This document shows positions 61,401 to 64,000 of a DNA stretch of 64,000 nucleotides, piece by piece. A model generated the notes under the pieces. The model did not search any database. It worked only from the letters and a program-made list of their open reading frames with translations, and was not told the DNA's origin. Where the stretch lies: contig JADWOT020000003.1 in NCBI GenBank assembly GCA_036345935.2, positions 22,586,509-22,650,508 of the forward strand, written 5' to 3'. Origin of the DNA: Taenia hydatigena (taxonomy: Eukaryota > Platyhelminthes > Cestoda > Cyclophyllidea > Taeniidae). Every line of letters begins with the position of its first letter. The stretch's first letter is position 1. The position numbers and the translations under genes are program-made.

Positions 61401-63987
61401 TAAGTGACGTTTTATATGCCTACTGTTTGCAGAGGAATGCGTAATCAGTCGCACCAAAGCACAAAATTTTAGGTTTTGAAGTTGCACACGCATACTCTTA
61501 TTCAAAAACTTAGTGCAGAAAATGAAGGAAGAAATCGAATATCACCAGTTGAACCCTTTATTTTCTCATGCGACAACATGATAAAATTAACTGCTGCTTG
61601 AGAACTGTTTTTTTGTTGTTTCAAACTCAACCGGTCTACGTACAGCACATTTTGGGGTACAATTTAAAGGAACCAGGTCATGTATTTTCCAATGACCCTA
61701 ACACTGAGGTTGTGGCATCACAATTATGCGACACTAGTAACTCATGTATTTTGTTTTTTTGCTTAAGGTACCCCTAAACTTTCAGATTTTTCTACATTCC
61801 TATTTAAAATTTGCTTTAAGTAGTGCGCAATGAGTCGTTTGCTGTCAGCTCTCAGGCCTTTTACATAGTTTATACATTAGCTTTATTGTTTTTCCCTCCT
61901 GAGGTTTGTCTCTAGACGAACTAAATTGGTTGTAGGCTAATTTCACAGCTTTTCATCTACAAATAATCTGTCACCTAAAGCTTCCAAGTAATTACTGATT
62001 AGAGTAAAATAATTGAGTATTTGGCGTTTCTTCTGATTTCATAAAAAGATTTGCCGCATACTATCATCACATCACCATGCCACGCACTTTATGATTTAAG
62101 GAGAGAACGATTCCCCCCAATAAACGGGAAACCGCAGACATAAGCAGCACACTTAGACGAGGTTCCTGCGACATGGCTGAATGCACCAAATATCCCTTTT
62201 TATCGCTATAAAAAGATTAATTATTTCTTTGGAAAGGGCAGTAATAGCATAACTCTATCAACGAAAACAATCCATCATGTGAACTTTGCCGTCGTTCTCG
62301 TGAATCACAGGCCCGCGAGAAGTCTTAATGCCCCTCAAGGCCGTGGATGAAGCCAAGCCCGCGTCCTCTGCAGGCTAGTGGGAAAAAGAAAATTTGGTTA
62401 TTCATTCATTCACGTGATACACCTACCAAGCTTTCCCTTTGGCTTTAAGAAACCAAAATCTAATTTTGGCTTCTTGTAAGTCGGAGAGAATATTTTGCAG
62501 ATTACGTCGCTGTATTTGACGCATTTAAAAAGTTGGAAGCGCACAGTTAAGTGGAATTCTATCATTTATTATTTATGCGTGCAAAACTGACACAAAACCT
62601 ATGAAATCATTTCTACCAAGCAACTTCATCAGTGTGATTGGGTAATTTACCTCCAAAATGGCCTTGTCCACCGATCGTCTTTTCTTGTTTAAATGTAACC
62701 AAGTCTGGCATTGACTGGGAGATGGATCAGCTTTCATGCACAAATTGCCATAGTTATACAGGTGTAGAGGGCAGCGTTAAATAATACACGAATGAGAGCA
62801 GTCAACATAACGATCATGTTCATGGCATGCTTCTACGTTTTTGTGCTGTAGAAATGCCTTTGATGCAAGACAACTGGAGGCTGTTTAATGGGAAGTCAGC
62901 GCCTATGAAAATACAAATAAGGGAGACTTCCCAAATTAGCGCCCTAAATGTTGGTGTAAGAATTGCATAGCCATTAAATTTGAGTGGAGCGCCTAATCCA
63001 ATTACTTAGAGTCAAAAATATTTGAAAGCACGTTATTTCGTAGGAATCCTAAAAATGTGGGAAATCTGGATTGCATTGACACAAATGTTAAACGTTTGTT
63101 TTCAATTTGCACAAAATTCTACAAAGTGTACACATAACTATCAAAGGAATGGATCCGGTATACATTTGGCTTCGAATTGGTATCCATGCATTTGCAGTAG
63201 CAGGCATTAAATTGATCGAGTTCCCTCTGAGGACTGACGTCATTGACATCAAAATGGTGATAAGGAATGTGGTACTTGAAGAGTCTGTGCGGTTTGACAG
63301 GTATCGCAGTCATGAGTACTGCTAACCTTCGGAATAAATCTTTTGCCTTTGAGTCCAAAGAATTCAAAGCAGCAAGCCTGGATTGTCATGATCATTAAAA
63401 TCCTCGGTTACTCTCACCAAAACCTAACAAAGAAGCTAAGTCTTACCGAACTAAGCATTATTAGTGCTTGGTTGCGTGGTATTGCATCATTTATGGGTCG
63501 TAACGGTTTGAACCTCGTTGCTCAACTCACTTTCGATTAATGGTACTGTTTAATCACCACCACAAAGGAAATGCTTTCAATGCGAGACAGGAATTTAATT
63601 ATTTTTTGCAGACTTGATTGCAATGCCATCAGGTGAAAGGAAGTGTACATAAGATTTTCCGGGTTGGAAGTTAATACCTGATCTCCTGTTCTTAGCAAAG
63701 GTTTTACCCCCACACAGTCGATCTGACATGAATAGCACCCAACCTAATCATCCTCCTTTTAGGCCGTTCGCTTTGGCTTCCTAGATTTCGACAATTTCGA
63801 CCTGGAAGACTACGAATACAATGAGGTAGGTGCTTAGAACCTCAGCATATTTGGACGACCAATTTACCCAGTCACGGCAGCATTATTATCCTTTTACAGA
63901 AGGTGGAAAATGGTGACCTTAGCTGGATTGTACCGAATAAATTCATCGCATTCTCTGGACCTCATACACGGACAATGATTGATAATG
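55430..63987 (+). CDS. CDC14: CDC14-type dual-specificity phosphatase, partial (5' exon not found, 3' beyond window)
   Basis: Exons 55430-55520, 55561-55809, 58915-58981, 63763-63825 and 63900-63987, all GT/AG with matching phases. Protein order: [116 protein letters not shown]. This is the N-terminal DSPn-like domain of CDC14A/B in correct order. The catalytic HCKAGLGRTG exon should lie downstream of the window, so activity cannot be judged here. The family dephosphorylates CDK sites in mitotic exit and also acts at centrosomes and cilia. Exon 55430 begins with two bases of a codon, so a 5' exon ending with one spare base is required; none could be identified between 51.6 and 55.4 kb. Introns are 40, 3105, 4781 and 74 bp. 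Confidence 0.9.
55810..63762. other. Long CDC14 introns without recognised content
   Basis: Two introns of 3.1 and 4.8 kb surround the 67-bp exon at 58915-58981. No LTR, duplicated block or nested gene was noticed, in contrast to the repeat-filled introns of UFSP2 and CCDC40. Confidence 0.45.
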
Positions 63988-64000
63988 GTAAGGCTTTTTA

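Noticed and set aside
1..64000. CRISPR arrays, operons, ribosome binding sites, rRNA or tRNA genes
   Set aside because: The sequence is eukaryotic; no regularly spaced short repeats and no convincing tRNA cloverleaf or rRNA stretch was seen by eye.

Overview
The window is nuclear DNA of a multicellular eukaryote. It is gene-sparse (about 62 kb for seven intron-containing genes), A+T-leaning and rich in decayed repeats. Introns of 29-42 bp sit beside introns of several kb, and a 185-bp LTR family of the kind carried by tapeworm TRIM elements is scattered throughout. Together these suggest a parasitic flatworm, most likely a cestode with a large repeat-rich genome. That placement is an inference; no search was run.

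Layout. 1-12.2 kb: no host gene recognised; a G/GT-rich repetitive block (about 0.9-4.6 kb), A+T-rich filler, solo LTRs, and a broken Ty3/gypsy pol relic (8.8-10.6 kb). 12.3-21.1 kb (+): UFSP2, the UFM1-specific protease, 4 exons, whose introns hold three repeat blocks found again elsewhere in the window. 22.8-23.7 kb (+): ENKUR (enkurin), two exons with a 29-bp intron. 23.8-38.0 kb (-): CCDC40, 15 exons, convergent with ENKUR. 38.4-39.3 kb: a complete TRIM-like retroelement with two identical LTRs, between CCDC40 and RCOR. 40.1-42.8 kb (+): RCOR/CoREST, 7 exons. 44.1-44.7 kb (+): CFAP418 (C8orf37), N-terminus unresolved. 44.7-48.5 kb: no gene recognised. 48.5-51.6 kb (-): WDR46/UTP7, 10 exons. 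52.9-54.5 kb: nested LTR remains. 55.4 kb to the end (+): CDC14 phosphatase, 5' exon not found and 3' half outside the window.

Functional picture. Three of the seven genes (ENKUR, CCDC40, CFAP418) are ciliary/axonemal, which fits an animal whose cilia are confined to flame cells, sensory endings and sperm. The rest are housekeeping or regulatory: UFM1 maturation, ribosome biogenesis, chromatin repression and mitotic-exit phosphatase. Exon junctions were placed by hand from GT/AG sites, reading phase and remembered family sequences. For UFSP2, ENKUR, CCDC40, RCOR and WDR46 all phases close to a complete reading frame.

Most unusual material: the intact TRIM with its target-site duplication; opposite-orientation nested LTRs at two loci; a roughly 0.6-kb segment shared by UFSP2 intron 3 and CCDC40 intron 6 that runs 20 bp into a UFSP2 coding exon; and the very short introns.
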